64,000 nucleotides of DNA from Okapia johnstoni (taxonomy: Eukaryota; Chordata; Mammalia; Artiodactyla; Giraffidae), in NCBI GenBank assembly GCA_024291935.2, contig CM044321.1, forward strand, positions 62,242,985 to 62,306,984. Reading direction: 5' to 3'. The position numbers were made by a program, and so were the translations under genes. Of this stretch, positions 11,388-23,298 are shown in pieces. The notes under the pieces are model-generated. The model was not told the DNA's origin, made no database searches, and saw only the letters and a program-made list of their open reading frames with translations. Positions within the stretch are counted from its first letter, which is position 1. Each line of letters begins with the position of its first letter.

Positions 11388-13596
11388 TGGTTCTTTTATT
11401 CAAAAAAGCATCTAACATCACCTGCCATGCATAATTCTTATAGACACTAAGATATTCTTTTAAATGAGCCATGTTCAACAAAGTTCCTATCTTTAATAAG
11501 GATTCATGAGATACTTGTTTAAAGCCATTTTCGATTGATTAATTCTTGCTTGTTTTCAGGGAGCCAGTGTCACTGAAAGCTAGACAAGCCAGATGAACTT
11601 GAGAGAATTGCAGTGATCTGTGAGGGTCTGAGACTGAAAAGACTGATCTGGAAGAACTAAATGGGGCATCCATGTCCAAGAGGCCCAGGAACTGAGCTTT
11701 ATTATAGACTGGCTCATTCCTCTTACAGAGAAGTCAAAGTGGAGCACTTTTTTTTTTTTTTGCTTTTGTCTGTATTGTCTTTTTCTCTCATTTTCCTAGG
11801 TAAGTGCTATAGTCAAAAATGTTAGCAATAATCAAATTTTGGTTCTGATGGGAAACAAATGCCATTTTCTACTCACTTACGCATGCATTGAATAAGCTAC
11901 CTTTCACACCACTAGCTAAGGGCTTGGGAAAATAGTGTAGTCAACGAAATGCTCATTTTTAGGTAAAACACTGAAAAGGAATCCACCAATGTCTGGATTG
12001 AATGGATTTTACAGTGTATTTATACATTCTCTGCCATTTCTCCACAGACCCATAAAATGCGATCCCTTCACAGTACCCACAGAATACTGGATATTTTTCT
12101 TATGTTTTAATAAGTGTAGTAAAAGGAGATAAAGAGACTTACTTGAAATCTAATGAGTTTTCTTTTTATGCTGCTGCTGCTATCAAATCTAACATTATTA
12201 TTATTTATTAAACTCTTTCCTTATAAAGATGTTTCAAAAATAAAATTCTTGCATATATTTCATATATTTTAAAAACAGAATTGGTTTTATGTCATCCTGC
12301 ATTTATTAAATGCTTTTTTTGATGTATCACCATGGAAACATTGTGTTTTCTAATATAGAAACATTTCCTCTGAGCAAACAAATTATACCAAGGTTTTCCT
12401 TCCTAAGCGATGGAAAAAATCCTGTCTATTGCCTTGGGAAATTATGGCAGAATTTAGAAACAAATACTAGTCATCCATTTCTGATGTTTTAGAAGAGAAA
12501 AGATTTTTAAGTATGGAATAAAATAAATTGTTACTTTAAAAAATTATAACAGTTGGATAAACACCTTTCCATAAGTGACATATATTTATATGCATTTAAA
12601 TTAAATACACCTTATAATATTTAACTTCTTAAATATTAAGTCAAAGTCAGAAATCATGTAATCTCTCAAGTTTTAAATAAAGAGCTATAGTAAGTTATTT
12701 GCTTTTAATTTCAGTATTTTAATATACTATAAATACTTTAATGCTATAGTGGAATAACCAACATACTGCTATACACAAACTATTTTTTAAAAAATATTTT
12801 CTATGCAAATAAATTTTAGTATGAAGTTAATGTTAAGAAGAAGGAAGGGAATGTATATATTTAGGGCCTTTAAATCTAGAAGTTAGGAAAATTAATTTCA
12901 TAGGTAATAGGTTTCGATAGGTGATACAAAGGAAAGATAAACTGTTTATGATTCTTAGAACATACTTGACTGTGCCTTTATTTTTCCAGATACAAATTAT
13001 CTTCCCTTTTCTGGCATTTGTACACAACATTCATTTATTCATTCACTTATGAAAACTTTATTCATTAGTTACTTTACATCATTTTCACTTTAGTAAATAT
13101 TATGTGTGACTAAAAAGAAATTGTGTTCAAATTGAAACTGAACATGTTTAACCACTTATATACAATTTTAAAATTTATTTTTAGTTGTTGTTTACATTCT
13201 TACAAGGCAAATTAGATTATTAAACAAAAATCAGTCCCTCAGTTAGAAAAGTGACAAAATACAAATTAAAAGAAAATGTTAAAATTCTGATCTCTTCTTC
13301 TGCAGTTTTCCCAAATTCTCCTTTATATCAATGTAAAGTTTAGGTAACTCAAATATTCCTGAGATGATCCGCCCGATTGGTAATTAACTAACTATGCAAA
13401 TCTTAATCTCAAATTTTTAACATTCATTCATGTCATGGTTTTTGCTGACATATTCAGGAAACATATTTCTGCTACTCCAGGGTAATGTTTAGTGTCTCTC
13501 ACAAAATCTACCCTCACTTTTGCCCCCTCTTCAAATTAGAAGTCACGGTTGAGTTTTGACACCAACATTACACTGCTTTTTTTCTGAAAGGGGGTT
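11388..13596. other. Unassigned AT-rich sequence
   Basis: It contains a poly-T run at about 11748-11761 and otherwise no assignable feature. The stretch 11560-11740 is less AT-rich, but I see no coding frame with protein resemblance. Confidence 0.5.
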
Positions 13597-13607
13597 ATAA
13601 ATTAATC

Positions 13608-13815
13608 CAGGGCTTCCCTGGTGGCTCAGATGATAAAGAATCTGTCTGCAATGTGGGAGATCTGGGTTCAATCCCTGAGTTGGGAAGGACCCCTGGAGAA
13701 GAGCATGGCAACCCACTCCAGTGTTCTTGCCTGGAGAATCCCATGGACAGAGAAGCCTGGTGGGCTACAGTCCATGGGGTCGCAAAGAGTAGGACATGAC
13801 TGAGTGACTAAGCAC
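13608..13815 (+). mobile_element. Bov-tA SINE, full length
   Basis: It starts AGGGCTTCCCTGGTGGCTCA and ends GACTGAGTGACTAAGCAC. A perfect 11-bp TSD, ATAAATTAATC (13597-13607 and 13816-13826), defines the insertion. Confidence 0.97.
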
Positions 13816-14033
13816 ATAAATTAATCACTGACAATTTCTTTCAATTTCGTTTCATTCATAAAATATCTATCAAATATTTGTTGAAACTGAAAGCAGTTAG
13901 AAGGACAATTTTTCCAGGTTTTGTGAATGATGCATATTATTTCATTTTGCTTTTTCTCTAGAAATTTTGATTTATCCCTGCTAAGGATTAGAAGTCTCTC
14001 AACTAGAAATGTTTATGAATTCCTCATCAAGGA

Positions 14034-14309
14034 GTTGGAGAAGGCAATGGCACCCCACTCCAGTACTCTTGCCTGGAAAAGCCCATGGATGGAGGAGCCT
14101 GGTAGGCTACAGTCCATGGGGTCGCTAAGAGTTGGACACAACTGAGCGACTTCACTTTCACTCTTCCCTTTCATGCACTGGAGAAGGAAATGGCAGCCCA
14201 CTCCAGTATTCTTGCCTGGAGAATCCAGGGACGGCGGAGTCTGGTGGGCTGCCGTCTATGGGGTCGCACAGAGTCGGACTCGACTGAAGCGACTTAGCAG
14301 CAGCAGCAG
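14034..14309 (+). mobile_element. BOV-A2 SINE (Bov-A dimer)
   Basis: There are two Bov-A monomers in direct orientation. The first contains CAATGGCACCCCACTCCAG and ends with a 'cttcactttcactcttccc' linker. The second starts 'catgcactggagaaggaaat' and ends in a GCAGCAGCAGCAGC tail. There is no tRNA head. A candidate imperfect 9-bp TSD is CATCAAGGA (14025-14033) versus CATCGAGGA (14310-14318). Confidence 0.93.
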
Positions 14310-14318
14310 CATCGAGGA

Positions 14319-15498
14319 ATTTGAAATGAAGGAGGCATTTGACACTCAATAATGTTGTTCGTTAAACAACTTTATTTTTGTGATGTTTCATTAAGCTAAA
14401 TTAAACAGACTTTCAATGTTTCATACAATAATATTAAAAATTGTTATGGGGCATAAAAACTTTAAAAAGCATACATAAAGGATATAAAATCAATGTTCTT
14501 ACACAAATAACTATGATTAAAAATAATATCCCCATTACCACTACACAGCTGTCTCCATTATATTAACCAGGTAAACTGTTACTAGCTAGTGCTGCTTTGA
14601 AAGGATTAGTAGGTAGACTCTTTTATTCTTCTTTTTCAAACTTCAAAATAAATAGCACAAAGAGTATATACTGAGTAACTTAAAAGAAAAAAAAAAGATT
14701 TGCTGATGCAAACAGCATGAAGGCTCAGTATGAGAACCTAGTGAACAGCAGCTTGTCAGCAATTGAAGGCAGTGTTTAGTGTTGATTGGGTTATTTATAG
14801 ATTCTCAAGTCCATTTATATTCTTTGAAAAGTACAGGTGTGGAGAGGAAGAATTCCTAAGGTGCCTTTAAGGATCAAGCAAAAGAAAATTATAAGCTTGT
14901 GATTCATCCATGTGGATGTAATTGGTGATGGGAAGGATGAGCTAGATGAGAAAATAAACAGGAGCATCAGCTTCGTGTTGAGCACTGATCTGCAGACCAC
15001 GTGCCGGCAGAATGGGAGGCTAAGTAGTGGTGGCACTTCTGCTGTTCTGAAGTATGCAGGGTCAGCCAAGTCCAAAGTGAGAGTGCATCAGCCACGTCAA
15101 TTGCTTTAAACTGAAGAACCCCACATCAAACGACTTTCTTTGCTTCTTTGTTTGACTTGGGAATAGTAGACTAAAGAAAATCAGAGTTCAGGAATTCCTC
15201 TCTCACTGTAAGCCTTAACACCTGGTTTGAAGCAAAGTACTGCTAATATTTACTGATTTCAGATTCAGCATGCACTAAAATGTCAGGAGCTGAAGGGTCA
15301 AATGTAGATCCACTTGGATAAAGTGGGAATAATGAATTACGTATAGGATCTCTTAATGAATTACATACAGGATCCAAAATCGGGTTAGAAATATAAGGAG
15401 CTAAAAACTCACTGAGAAATAACCAATACTAGAATGATTCTCTTTTGTGTTTGTGCTGGAGTGACTAAGGCAGCCAAACTTTGTGTATGAAATTAGAA
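14319..15498. other. Unassigned sequence
   Basis: It is AT-rich to 14700, then more balanced. The open frame 14912-15109 (65 codons) and its minus-strand partner 14815-15075 resemble nothing I know. No repeat is named here. Confidence 0.45.
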
Positions 15499-15511
15499 AT
15501 ATTTCCCTTTG

Positions 15512-15638
15512 CACAGGTGCTTAGTTGCTCAGTCGAGTCAGACTCTTTGCAACCCCATGGGCTGTAGCCTGCCAGGCTTCTCTGTCCATGGAATCTTCCA
15601 GGCAAGGATACTGGAGTGGGTTGCCATTTCCTTCTCCA
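15512..15638 (-). mobile_element. Bov-tA SINE, 5'-truncated
   Basis: The minus strand carries the 3' Bov-A body: on the plus strand, GGTGCTTAGTTGCTCAGTCG through GTTGCCATTTCCTTCTCC. A 13-bp flank with one mismatch (AATATTTCCCTTT near 15498-15510; AATATTTCTCTTT at 15638-15650) looks like its TSD. Confidence 0.92.
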
Positions 15639-15709
15639 ATATTTCTCTTTCCTAGTTCTGTAATTCACTAAGGTGAAACTCTCCTCAAAGAATCCATTGG
15701 ATATCTTCT

Positions 15710-16560
15710 AACTTAAACCTCAGACAGTTTTGGGGGAAGTAGTAAAGAATAGTTTTATTGTGTTGTCAGGCAAAGGGCACCAGTAGGAATAATGCCCCCA
15801 GTACTGTGTGTCCAGATCTGGAGGGTGTTGTGAGGATAATCATTCAAAGAGTGATCAGCTCATGGACAGTCTTCTGATTGGTTGGTGGTGAGGTAAGTAG
15901 GAGTCAGCATCATAAACCTTATGGTTACAACTGGTTTGGGGTCTATGTGCTTGTGAGCAGCATACTTCTCCCACCTAGTGGGGGTTTCAGTAGCTACAAA
16001 ACAGCTCCCTTTAGACTGCAAGGAGATCAAATCAATCCATCCCAAAGGAAATCAGTCCTGAATATTCATTGGAAGGACTGATGCTGAAGCTGAAGCTCCA
16101 ATACTTTGGCCACTTAATGGGAAGAGCTGACTCATTGGAAAAGATCCTGATGCTGGGAAAGACTGAAGGCAGGAGAAGGGGACAACAGATGATGAGATGG
16201 TTGGATGGTATCACCAATTCGATGAACATGAGTTTGAGCAAGCTTCAGGAGTTGGTGATGGACGGGAAGCCTGGCTTGCTGTAGTCCATGGGGTCACAAA
16301 GAGTCAGACACAACCGAACAACTGAACTGAAAACAGCTCAAAGATATTGTTCTGTATATCCCTTGAGTGTTTGTGTGTTTGGGGTGGGTGGGGGAGAGGA
16401 GGGACCAGGACTTTGCCCCAAGGCTGCACTATTGTTTCCTGACTGCTCCTCCCTTGTCTCCACTTTCCCTCCCTCCCTTAATTAGCATCTGTTTGAATCT
16501 GCCCCTTGGGATTCAGGGAAGGTCCTGGAGGCTAAATGAAGCCTATTTCCTGTAATCAAG
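15710..16560 (+). mobile_element. Unnamed old repeat-like block interrupted by BovB
   Basis: The two sides of the BovB insertion (15710-15997 and 16340-16560) read like one diverged old LTR-type repeat: 'gttttattgtgttgtcagg', 'cagtcttctgattggttgg', then 'gtgtttggggtggg' and 'ctttgccccaaggctgcac'. I recognise the texture but cannot assign a family. The plus-strand open frames in it are not credible genes. Confidence 0.4.
16008..16329 (+). mobile_element. BovB LINE 3' end, 5'-truncated, with TSD
   Basis: It begins within the 'actgcaaggagatcaaa' region and ends in ACAACCGAACAACTGAACTG. A perfect 10-bp TSD, AAAACAGCTC (15998-16007 and 16330-16339), brackets it, so truncation occurred during reverse transcription. 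The piece 16069-16284 keeps an open frame of the C-terminal region. Confidence 0.95.
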
Positions 16561-16631
16561 AAATGGGGGACATAGAAAGGCTTTTGTACCCAGGAACCTA
16601 TCAGTAACTTGCTCAGTATCCATATGAGCGG

Positions 16632-17115
16632 GGGTTATCCAATCTGTTGAGGGCCCAAAGTGAACAAAAAGAAGAAGGGTTAATTATCTCTCTTCTTGAC
16701 TGGGACATTTATCCTCTCCCACCCTTATAGGGCCCTCCGTCTTGAGGACTTAGACTTGCTGCCCTCCGAATTAACCAGCCTGCAGAGAGCATTTGTGGCA
16801 TACTGAGGCCTCCAAAACCATGAGTCAATCCCCAAAAGAAACCTCCTCTGCATGCTAATTGGCTTCAGTCATGTCTGACTCTGCGAACCTACAGACTGTA
16901 GCCCACCAGGTTCCTCTGCCTGTGTGATTCTCCAGGCAAGAATACTGGAGTGGGTTTCCATGCCCTTCTCCAGGGGACCTTCCAAACCCTAGGGATCAAA
17001 ACCATGTCTGTCTCCTGCATTGGCAGGTGGGTTCTTTACCACTGGTGCCACCTGGGGAGCCCAAATCTCCTTTGATCTATATATACGCTATTGCTCTGAT
17101 TCTCTGGAGAACACC
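16632..17115 (+). mobile_element. ERVL-type LTR (MLT2-like), split by a Bov-tA
   Basis: The left part has TTATCCAATCTGTTGAGGGC and a decayed U3. The right part (17063-17115) has the family's AT-rich 'ctatatatac' stretch and TCTCTGGAGAACACC terminus. The interval 16848-17062 is a younger SINE. It is old and diverged, so the subfamily is uncertain. Confidence 0.6.
16848..17062 (-). mobile_element. Bov-tA SINE nested in an LTR
   Basis: It is a full-length minus-strand Bov-tA (on the plus strand, TTGGCTTCAGTCATGTCTGA through GGTGCCACCTGGGGAGC). Flanks AAACCTCCT (16839-16847) and AAATCTCCT (17063-17071) match at 8 of 9 positions and look like the TSD. Confidence 0.93.
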
Positions 17116-17182
17116 CGATGTTTTAACTATTTCTCACTCTTCTTTGGAATTTAAATATGGATACTTATGGACACAATAACTG

Positions 17183-17297
17183 CTTTTTTTTTTAATGTTT
17201 AAAAAATTTAAAAAAAGAGAAAAACATTTTGGCAGCATGTTCCCCCTGTGTTGGAAGTGCAGAGTCTGAACCACTGGATTTCCAGGGAAGTCTTCAG
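17183..17297 (-). mobile_element. tRNA-Glu SINE (CHR type), internally deleted
   Basis: The minus strand starts GACTTCCCTGGAAATCCAG. Part of the tRNA-like middle is missing. It is bracketed by a perfect 11-bp TSD, CACAATAACTG (17172-17182 and 17298-17308). Confidence 0.92.
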
Positions 17298-17308
17298 CAC
17301 AATAACTG

Positions 17309-18047
17309 TTAAGGTGACTTTCTGGACTTTTGGATGAGAGAAAAAGCTTTCTTTAGAAATACTGTTTAACTCACCAGTAACTGTAGGGAGTATAAAACTG
17401 AGTTATAAGTGACTACTGTGATAAAAGTAGTTTATATACCAAACCAAGAGACAGAGAAAATCGAAGACAGTAGAAAGAGGAGGAAGAGTATCTAAAAGTA
17501 TCATTGACTGGAGAGCAAGCAAATACTTCGGTTTCTAAGAATCCCAAATTCAGGAAAGAGGAAAGATCATATTATCATATGCTCTATTTTACTGATACTT
17601 CTCTGAGTTTAATGTTTCTTCAAAGATCGTCTAAAAATTAAAAGGGAAGTAGATAGATCTAAAAGTTGTAGCCCTTTTGCCATCATATTTTGGGGATATA
17701 TTTATAGTAGACTAGAACACAAACTTAGAAGAATAGAATTGTTCAATTTTGCAAATCAATAAGGACTGGAATGCTAAGTCAAGGATTGTTAGTGGATAAG
17801 AAAACCCCTATTTAAATTTATTCTCATAGGGTTCATGATCTTGGCTCTGCCTGTGAGAAATACAAATAATTATTATTTTAGTGCTTTTGACCATCTATAT
17901 AACTGTACCTAACAAATGACATAGAAAACCATATTTATTGTCAAGATTGCTAAGAATTAATTGGTGTAAAAGTAGATAACTTTTTCTGAGCTACAAAGCA
18001 ACAAAATAACCTAGGTAAGAAATAAATAAACTCCATATGTATTTTAA
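17309..18047. other. Unassigned AT-rich sequence
   Basis: I recognise no gene or repeat. Confidence 0.5.
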
Positions 18048-18270
18048 GGGCTTCCCAGGTGGTGTAGTGGTAAAGAATCTGCCTGCCAATGCAGGAGACC
18101 CAAGGAACACAGGTTTGATCCTTGGGTTGGGAGATCCCCTGGAGAAGGAAACGGCAACCCACTCAATATTCTTGCCTGGGAAATCCCATGGTCAGAGGAG
18201 ACTGATGGGCTACAAGCCATATGGGATCACAAAAGAGTTGCACACAAATTAGCAACTAAACAACAACAAG
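18048..18270 (+). mobile_element. Bov-tA SINE, full length
   Basis: It starts GGGCTTCCCAGGTGGTGTAG and ends with CAACTAAACAACAACAAG. It is moderately diverged (for example AAAAGAGTTGCACACAAATT in place of the usual GAGTCGGACACGACT). Confidence 0.92.
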
Positions 18271-19404
18271 TGGTCAATATAATCAATAAAAGAGATTTCA
18301 GAGTGAATTAAAAGCCATAAGCCATGTACATGCTGTCTAAAAGAAAGTAACTTTAACACTATAGGCAGGTTGAAAGCAAAAAGATGGAAAAAGGATATAT
18401 CTTGCAAACTTTAATCATTTAATCAAAGGAGAGAAGGAATTATTATATTAATATCAGATAAAGTCAACTTCAGAGGAGAGAAAATTACCAGAGACAGACA
18501 TTATGCAATGATAAAAAGTCAGTCCACCAAAAAGATGTGGCAATCCTAAGTATACACTACCATATAAGAAACTGCAGAAAACAATAGAATTGAAAGGAGA
18601 ATTAGACAAATCCATAATTATAGACAGGGACTAAAACACCCCTCTCTCAGTAACTAATAGAACAACTCTACAGAAAAGCTGTAGGTTATAGAAGAACTCA
18701 ACAATATCATTAAACCACCAGGGTTTAACTGACATTTTACAAAATACACTATTCGGCAGTGCAATATAATTTTTTTCCCAATGGCCATGGAACAATCAAC
18801 AAGATAAACCATCTCCTGGGCCATAAAACAAATGTCAACAAGTTTAAAATACTTGAAGCTATGGAATGTGTTTTTAAAATCACAGTGGAACCAAACCAGA
18901 AATCAGGAATAGAAAGATACTAGAAAAATACCTAAATATTTGGAAAACAACAACAACAAGAAGAAAAACCACTTCTACATAATCTTTGGATCAAAAGTAA
19001 TTCCCAAGGAAATTAAAAAAAATATGTTAAACTAAATGAGAATACCATATATAAAAATTTGTGGGAAACAGCTGAAGTGTGAAAGCGAAATTTATAGCAC
19101 TAAGTACTGACAGTATAAAAGAGGAAAGTCTCAAATCAATAAACTAATCTCCCATCTAGACAATCTAGAAAAATAAGAGCAGAATAAAGCCAAAGCAAGC
19201 AGAAGGAAGGAAGTAATACGTGAAAGAGAAAAATCCAATGAAATTCAAAGCAGTATTGCAATAGACCCAATTCGTAAAGAGCTAGTTCATTGTGAAGGTC
19301 AATACAATTGACAAGCATTTATTAAGACTGACAGAGAGAAGACACCAATGTCAGGAATAAAACATGAGATATAACTGCAAACCTTGCATATACCTAAGAA
19401 TGAT

Positions 19405-19617
19405 CATGTATGAAAGTCTTAGTTCCTCAGTTGTGCCCGACTCTTTGTGACTCCATGGACTGTAGCCCGGAAATCTCAGTCCGTGGAATTCTCCAGGCAA
19501 GAATCTTCGAGTGGGTAGCCATTCCATTCTCCAGGAGATCTTTCTGACCCAGGGATCAATCCCAGGTCTCCTGCATTGCAGGCAGATTCTTTACCATCTG
19601 AGTCACCAGGGAAGCCC
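19405..19617 (-). mobile_element. Bov-tA SINE nested in L1 ORF2
   Basis: It is a minus-strand Bov-tA. A perfect 9-bp TSD, AAGAATGAT (19396-19404 and 19618-19626), is present, and the L1 sequence reads continuously across it when removed. It is therefore younger than the L1. Confidence 0.95.
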
Positions 19618-20091
19618 AAGAATGATAAGGGAATCCTATAAACAACTCTACATGTATATATTGGACAACTTCCAGAAAATGGATCATTTCCTTGAAAAAC
19701 ACAGTGTCGTAGCTCACCTAATGTAACTATAGTTATTAAGGCAAGTGAATTCATAATTTTAAAATTTGCAAAAAAGAAACCTCCAGGCAGAGATGCTTTC
19801 ACCGGAAATTTTTACCAAATGTTTGCAGAAGAAAGGACACCCATTTACACAATCTCAGAAAGTAGGAGAGGAAGGAATACTTTCCAATTTGTTTTATGAA
19901 GCTAATATTGCTCTGATACCAAAACCAGTACCAAAAAAAAAAAAAAAAAAAACCCACCAAAACCCAAACAAATCTACAGATCATGAATACAGGCACAAAA
20001 TTTCTCAAGAAAATATTAGCAAACAGACTTAAGTAAAGTATAAAAGGAATTATATACATCAAGATCAAGTGAAGTCTATTCCAGGGATGCT

Positions 20092-20370
20092 GCTGCTGCT
20101 GCTGCTGCTAAGTCACTTCAGTCGTCTCCGACTCTGTGCGACCCCATAGACAGCAGCTCACCAGGCTCTCCCATCCCTGGGATTCTCCAGGCAAGAACAC
20201 TGGAGTGGGTTGCCATTTCCTTCTCCAATGCATGAAAGTGAAAAGTGAAAGTGAAGTTGCTCAGTCATGTCCAACTCTTAGCGACTCCATGGGCTGCAGC
20301 CCACTAGGCTCCTCCATCCATGGGATTTTCCAGGCAAGAGTACTGGAGTGGGTTGCCATTGCCTTCTCCA
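20092..20370 (-). mobile_element. BOV-A2 SINE nested in L1 ORF2
   Basis: It is a dimeric Bov-A on the minus strand, with a linker of 'gaaagtgaaaagtgaaagtg' type near 20234. A perfect 11-bp TSD, CCAGGGATGCT (20081-20091 and 20371-20381), brackets it. Its tail is a GCT run (20089-20109, seven units) that merges with the TSD. Confidence 0.96.
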
Positions 20371-20792
20371 CCAGGGATGCTAGGTTGGCTCAATATTAGA
20401 AAATCAATCAATGTAATTCACCATATTAACAGGCTAAATAATAAAAGTCATATAATCATATCAATCAATAGAGAAAAAGCATCTGACAAAATTCAACACA
20501 TTTTCAAGCATAAAAATTTCCAGAAGAATAGGAATAGCAGAGAACTTCCCTAACTTGATAAAGAACGCCTACAAAAATCTATGGACAGCATGGTGTTTAA
20601 TGGGAAAGACTGAATGCTTTCCCCCTAAATACTGGGAGCAAGGCAAGGATATCTGATTCAACACAAATCTTAGGTCTAGCCAAAGGGTTTTTTGGCTCAA
20701 TACCAAAAGCACAGCTATAAAAGCCCCATGTGTCCTTTCGTGTGTGAATAACCGTACAATAACAAAGTGTGGTACTTTCATACTATGGAGTT

Positions 20793-20985
20793 CTATTTGT
20801 TGTTGTTTAGTTGCTAAGTTGTGTCCGACCCTTTGCAATCCCATGGAGTGTAACCCAGCAGACTCCTCTGTCTGAGGGATTTCTGAAGCAAGAATACTGG
20901 GATAAGTTGCTATTACCTTCTCCAGGGGATCTTCCCGACCCAGGGATTGAACTCCAGTCTCCTGCTTTTCAGGCAGATTCGTTGT
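20793..20985 (-). mobile_element. Bov-tA SINE, diverged
   Basis: On the plus strand it runs from TTTGTTGTTGTTTAGTTGCT to CTTTTCAGGCAGATTCGTTG. The 5' tip of the tRNA head is missing. Confidence 0.9.
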
Positions 20986-20993
20986 CTGGGTAT

Positions 20994-22350
20994 GATAATC
21001 ATAACAGTGGTTGTTTATATTTTTGGAACTTAATGGATAAAGGAGAGAAATGAAGAGCTCAAGATATATGCTTCTCTTTTATGTGTTCAGCTCCTGAGAT
21101 TATAAATAAAATTAAGTAGGTATATGTTAAAACTCATGATGTTTTAGTTACTATTATGTCTTGATAGCATATTAATAACATTAAATTCACATCTTAATTA
21201 CTGGTACTGCCATGTAAGCAGCAAAGGATGTTTTAGAAATAGCACTGCTTGTTATTTCCACTTCTAAATATTCATTTCATTCCTGCCTTCCTCTGGTTTC
21301 CTGCTGATTTACACAGCTGCCAACCCAGGATTTTCAATGCCATATGAACGTTGAAATATGTTAAACTATTCAATCTGTTCTTTAATTTAATTAGATGAAA
21401 TTCTAACTACAATAGAAGGATGAGTTTAATTTTCTCCCTTCTGGCATCTAAAAGAGAATCTTGTCTTGGGACTCTGCAAACAGAGAGCTCACTTGTATTC
21501 TGCTTTGTAATTACTGTGTACTTTGGGGACAAGCTGGCCTATATGTGAAAGTGCAAGTCTGATCAGCTGTCTGAATAAGATTTACACCATTTTGTTGAAC
21601 ATCATGAGGCACCAGGGCTTTCTTACTAGCAGAAGTTATCTGGAATCTGAGCTCTGGCTAACCATTCCAGCTCATTGACCTTGCATCTAAGTGTTTCTTC
21701 CTGCAGGTCGTCTCAACACTTCAATAATAACGTCACACCTGGCACTGTAGTTTCAGCCATCCCACTCTCAGATGACTAATCTTTGGCTTCCTAACTCATA
21801 GACCGAGTCCCCTTAACCCCACGTTTGAACAATTCATCATCGACCGGAATCTTGGATCTATCCTATGTCTTTTCATTGTTTTTCATCCCTTCAGACAGAG
21901 TTTCTTTGCTGTCTAGGCAGTTCAGACTTCATGAACATCACTGTCATTATCTCATTTCCCTCTCTCCAGCCTGTTTTAATCACTTTGACGCTCCTACCTT
22001 AATTGAACAGAGTTCTTTGTAGGTCTGCTCCTCTAATGCTACTCCAGATGTGGTTGGAGAAGATATCCACAATGAATGGACTCACATTAAATTATGATCT
22101 CAAGTCTTAAATCTTAGCCTTCTGCAGCAATTTGAAACTTCCCCAATTTACGCTCCAAGTTAAAACATTATAAGTTCTCTCTCCTTGAATCTTCAACATT
22201 CCTTTCTCCATTCTCTACTCTCAAGTTATAACTTTTTCCCAATCAACAAAATTCAGAAATATGTTTCTGATGCTAGGTATTCTTCTAAACTCACAGAACA
22301 CATAGGTAAACAGAACAGTCATATTCCTTGTATCTAAGAAAGAAAATGAG
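20994..22350. other. Unassigned sequence
   Basis: This is one of the longer stretches without recognisable recent repeat. Chance open frames only (21825-22022). It would be a reasonable place to look for conserved non-coding sequence by alignment. Confidence 0.45.
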
Positions 22351-22379
22351 CAATAGACATGATAAGTTATACAGCAACT

Positions 22380-22970
22380 TAAAAGTATTGTCAAGGAGGG
22401 GAAAATTTCCCCTTCTGCCTTTCTTGAGTTCTTGTGGCTGGACTAATAATAAAACTAACACAGGACAGATCAACAGGAGAAAAATTTTAATTCATGCACA
22501 TGGAGGTCTCATAGAAATAGGACCTAAGAAGTGGTCGAAGCAGGCAGCTTTTATACTTTTAGGGCAAAGAAGTAATACATTTATGAGGAATTGATAGGAC
22601 AAAAAGAAAAAAAAACTTGGCTTTTGGGTGCTCAATTAGTGAAGAATCTAACCAGAGTTTGGGCTTGGGTTAGCAAATTAATCAAGCATCATAGACTTGT
22701 TTGACTTCTCGGCCAAATTCCCTATCTCTGGAGATAAAAGTGCTCTTCTTTCTCCAGATTCAGAGAAGAATGAGAGATTAGTTTCTGCTTTCAGGGAGAC
22801 AGAGAGAAGGCTCAGAGCATCCCTATTCATTGGCCATTTCTTAAGTAACTTTAGCTCAAAATAATGAATATGCTATTGGAGCATATTTTGGGGTGGCCTC
22901 CCCTGAACCCAAGAATATAATATAATTTTCTAGTCCCATGGTTTTAAATAGTAACTAATGGCACCTAAAT
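22380..22970. other. Old repeat-like block, unassigned
   Basis: The stretch containing 'ctttcttgagttcttgtggc' and 'ggagcatattttggggtgg' reads like an old mammalian interspersed repeat, but I cannot name the family or fix the ends. The plus-strand open frame 22328-22594 is not a recognisable protein. Confidence 0.3.
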
Positions 22971-23176
22971 TTATATCTGCAATTCAAATTTCTCCCTTAA
23001 TCTCCAAATTTATATATATATATTTATAAAATATCATCCCCAACATTACTGATTTGATATACAAAGGATGTCTTAAATTAAACTTCTTCAAAACAGATTT
23101 TTTGCTAATAAGATACTCATAGCACAATCAGAATATAGCATAACTCTGCATATATTTAGAAAAAAAAAATGTGACA
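22971..23176. other. AT-rich sequence with short (TA)n
   Basis: A short TATATATATATA run lies near 23010-23022. Nothing else is recognised. Confidence 0.5.
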
Positions 23177-23298
23177 AGACTTCCCTGGTGGTGCAGTGGT
23201 TAAGACTCTGTGCTCTCAATACACAGGGCATGGGTTCAATTCCTGGTCAAGCAACTAAGATCTCACATGTCACACAGCATGGCCAAAAAAAAAAAAAA
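23177..23298 (+). mobile_element. tRNA-Glu SINE (CHR type)
   Basis: It starts AAGACTTCCCTGGTGGTGCA, carries the tRNA-like head, and ends CATGGCCAAAAAAAAAAAAA. Confidence 0.92.

Larger units (their letters stand above)
18330..20660 (+). mobile_element. Old L1 LINE, ORF2 region, interrupted by two SINEs
   Basis: It follows L1 ORF2 in order on the plus strand, including the stretch 'cctgggccataaaacaaatg', the 'ctgataccaaaaccag' block and the RT motif-A area near 20460-20520. No long frame survives. A 19-base-class A-run sits at 19931-19950. It is broken by a Bov-tA (19405-19617) and a BOV-A2 (20092-20370). Confidence 0.85.

Noticed and set aside
11560..11740. Possible internal exon after a pyrimidine-rich 'ttgttttcag'
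   Set aside because: The acceptor-like site alone is weak; no open frame of note follows and no matching donor is clear.
13621..13680. tRNA gene signals (A and B boxes) in Bov-tA and CHR heads across the window
   Set aside because: These are tRNA-Glu-derived SINE heads; the cloverleaf is not intact and the bodies are SINE sequence.
14912..15109. A 65-codon frame beginning MDVIGDGKDELDEKINRS as a small gene
   Set aside because: No similarity I can name, no coding neighbours, and an equally long frame on the opposite strand.
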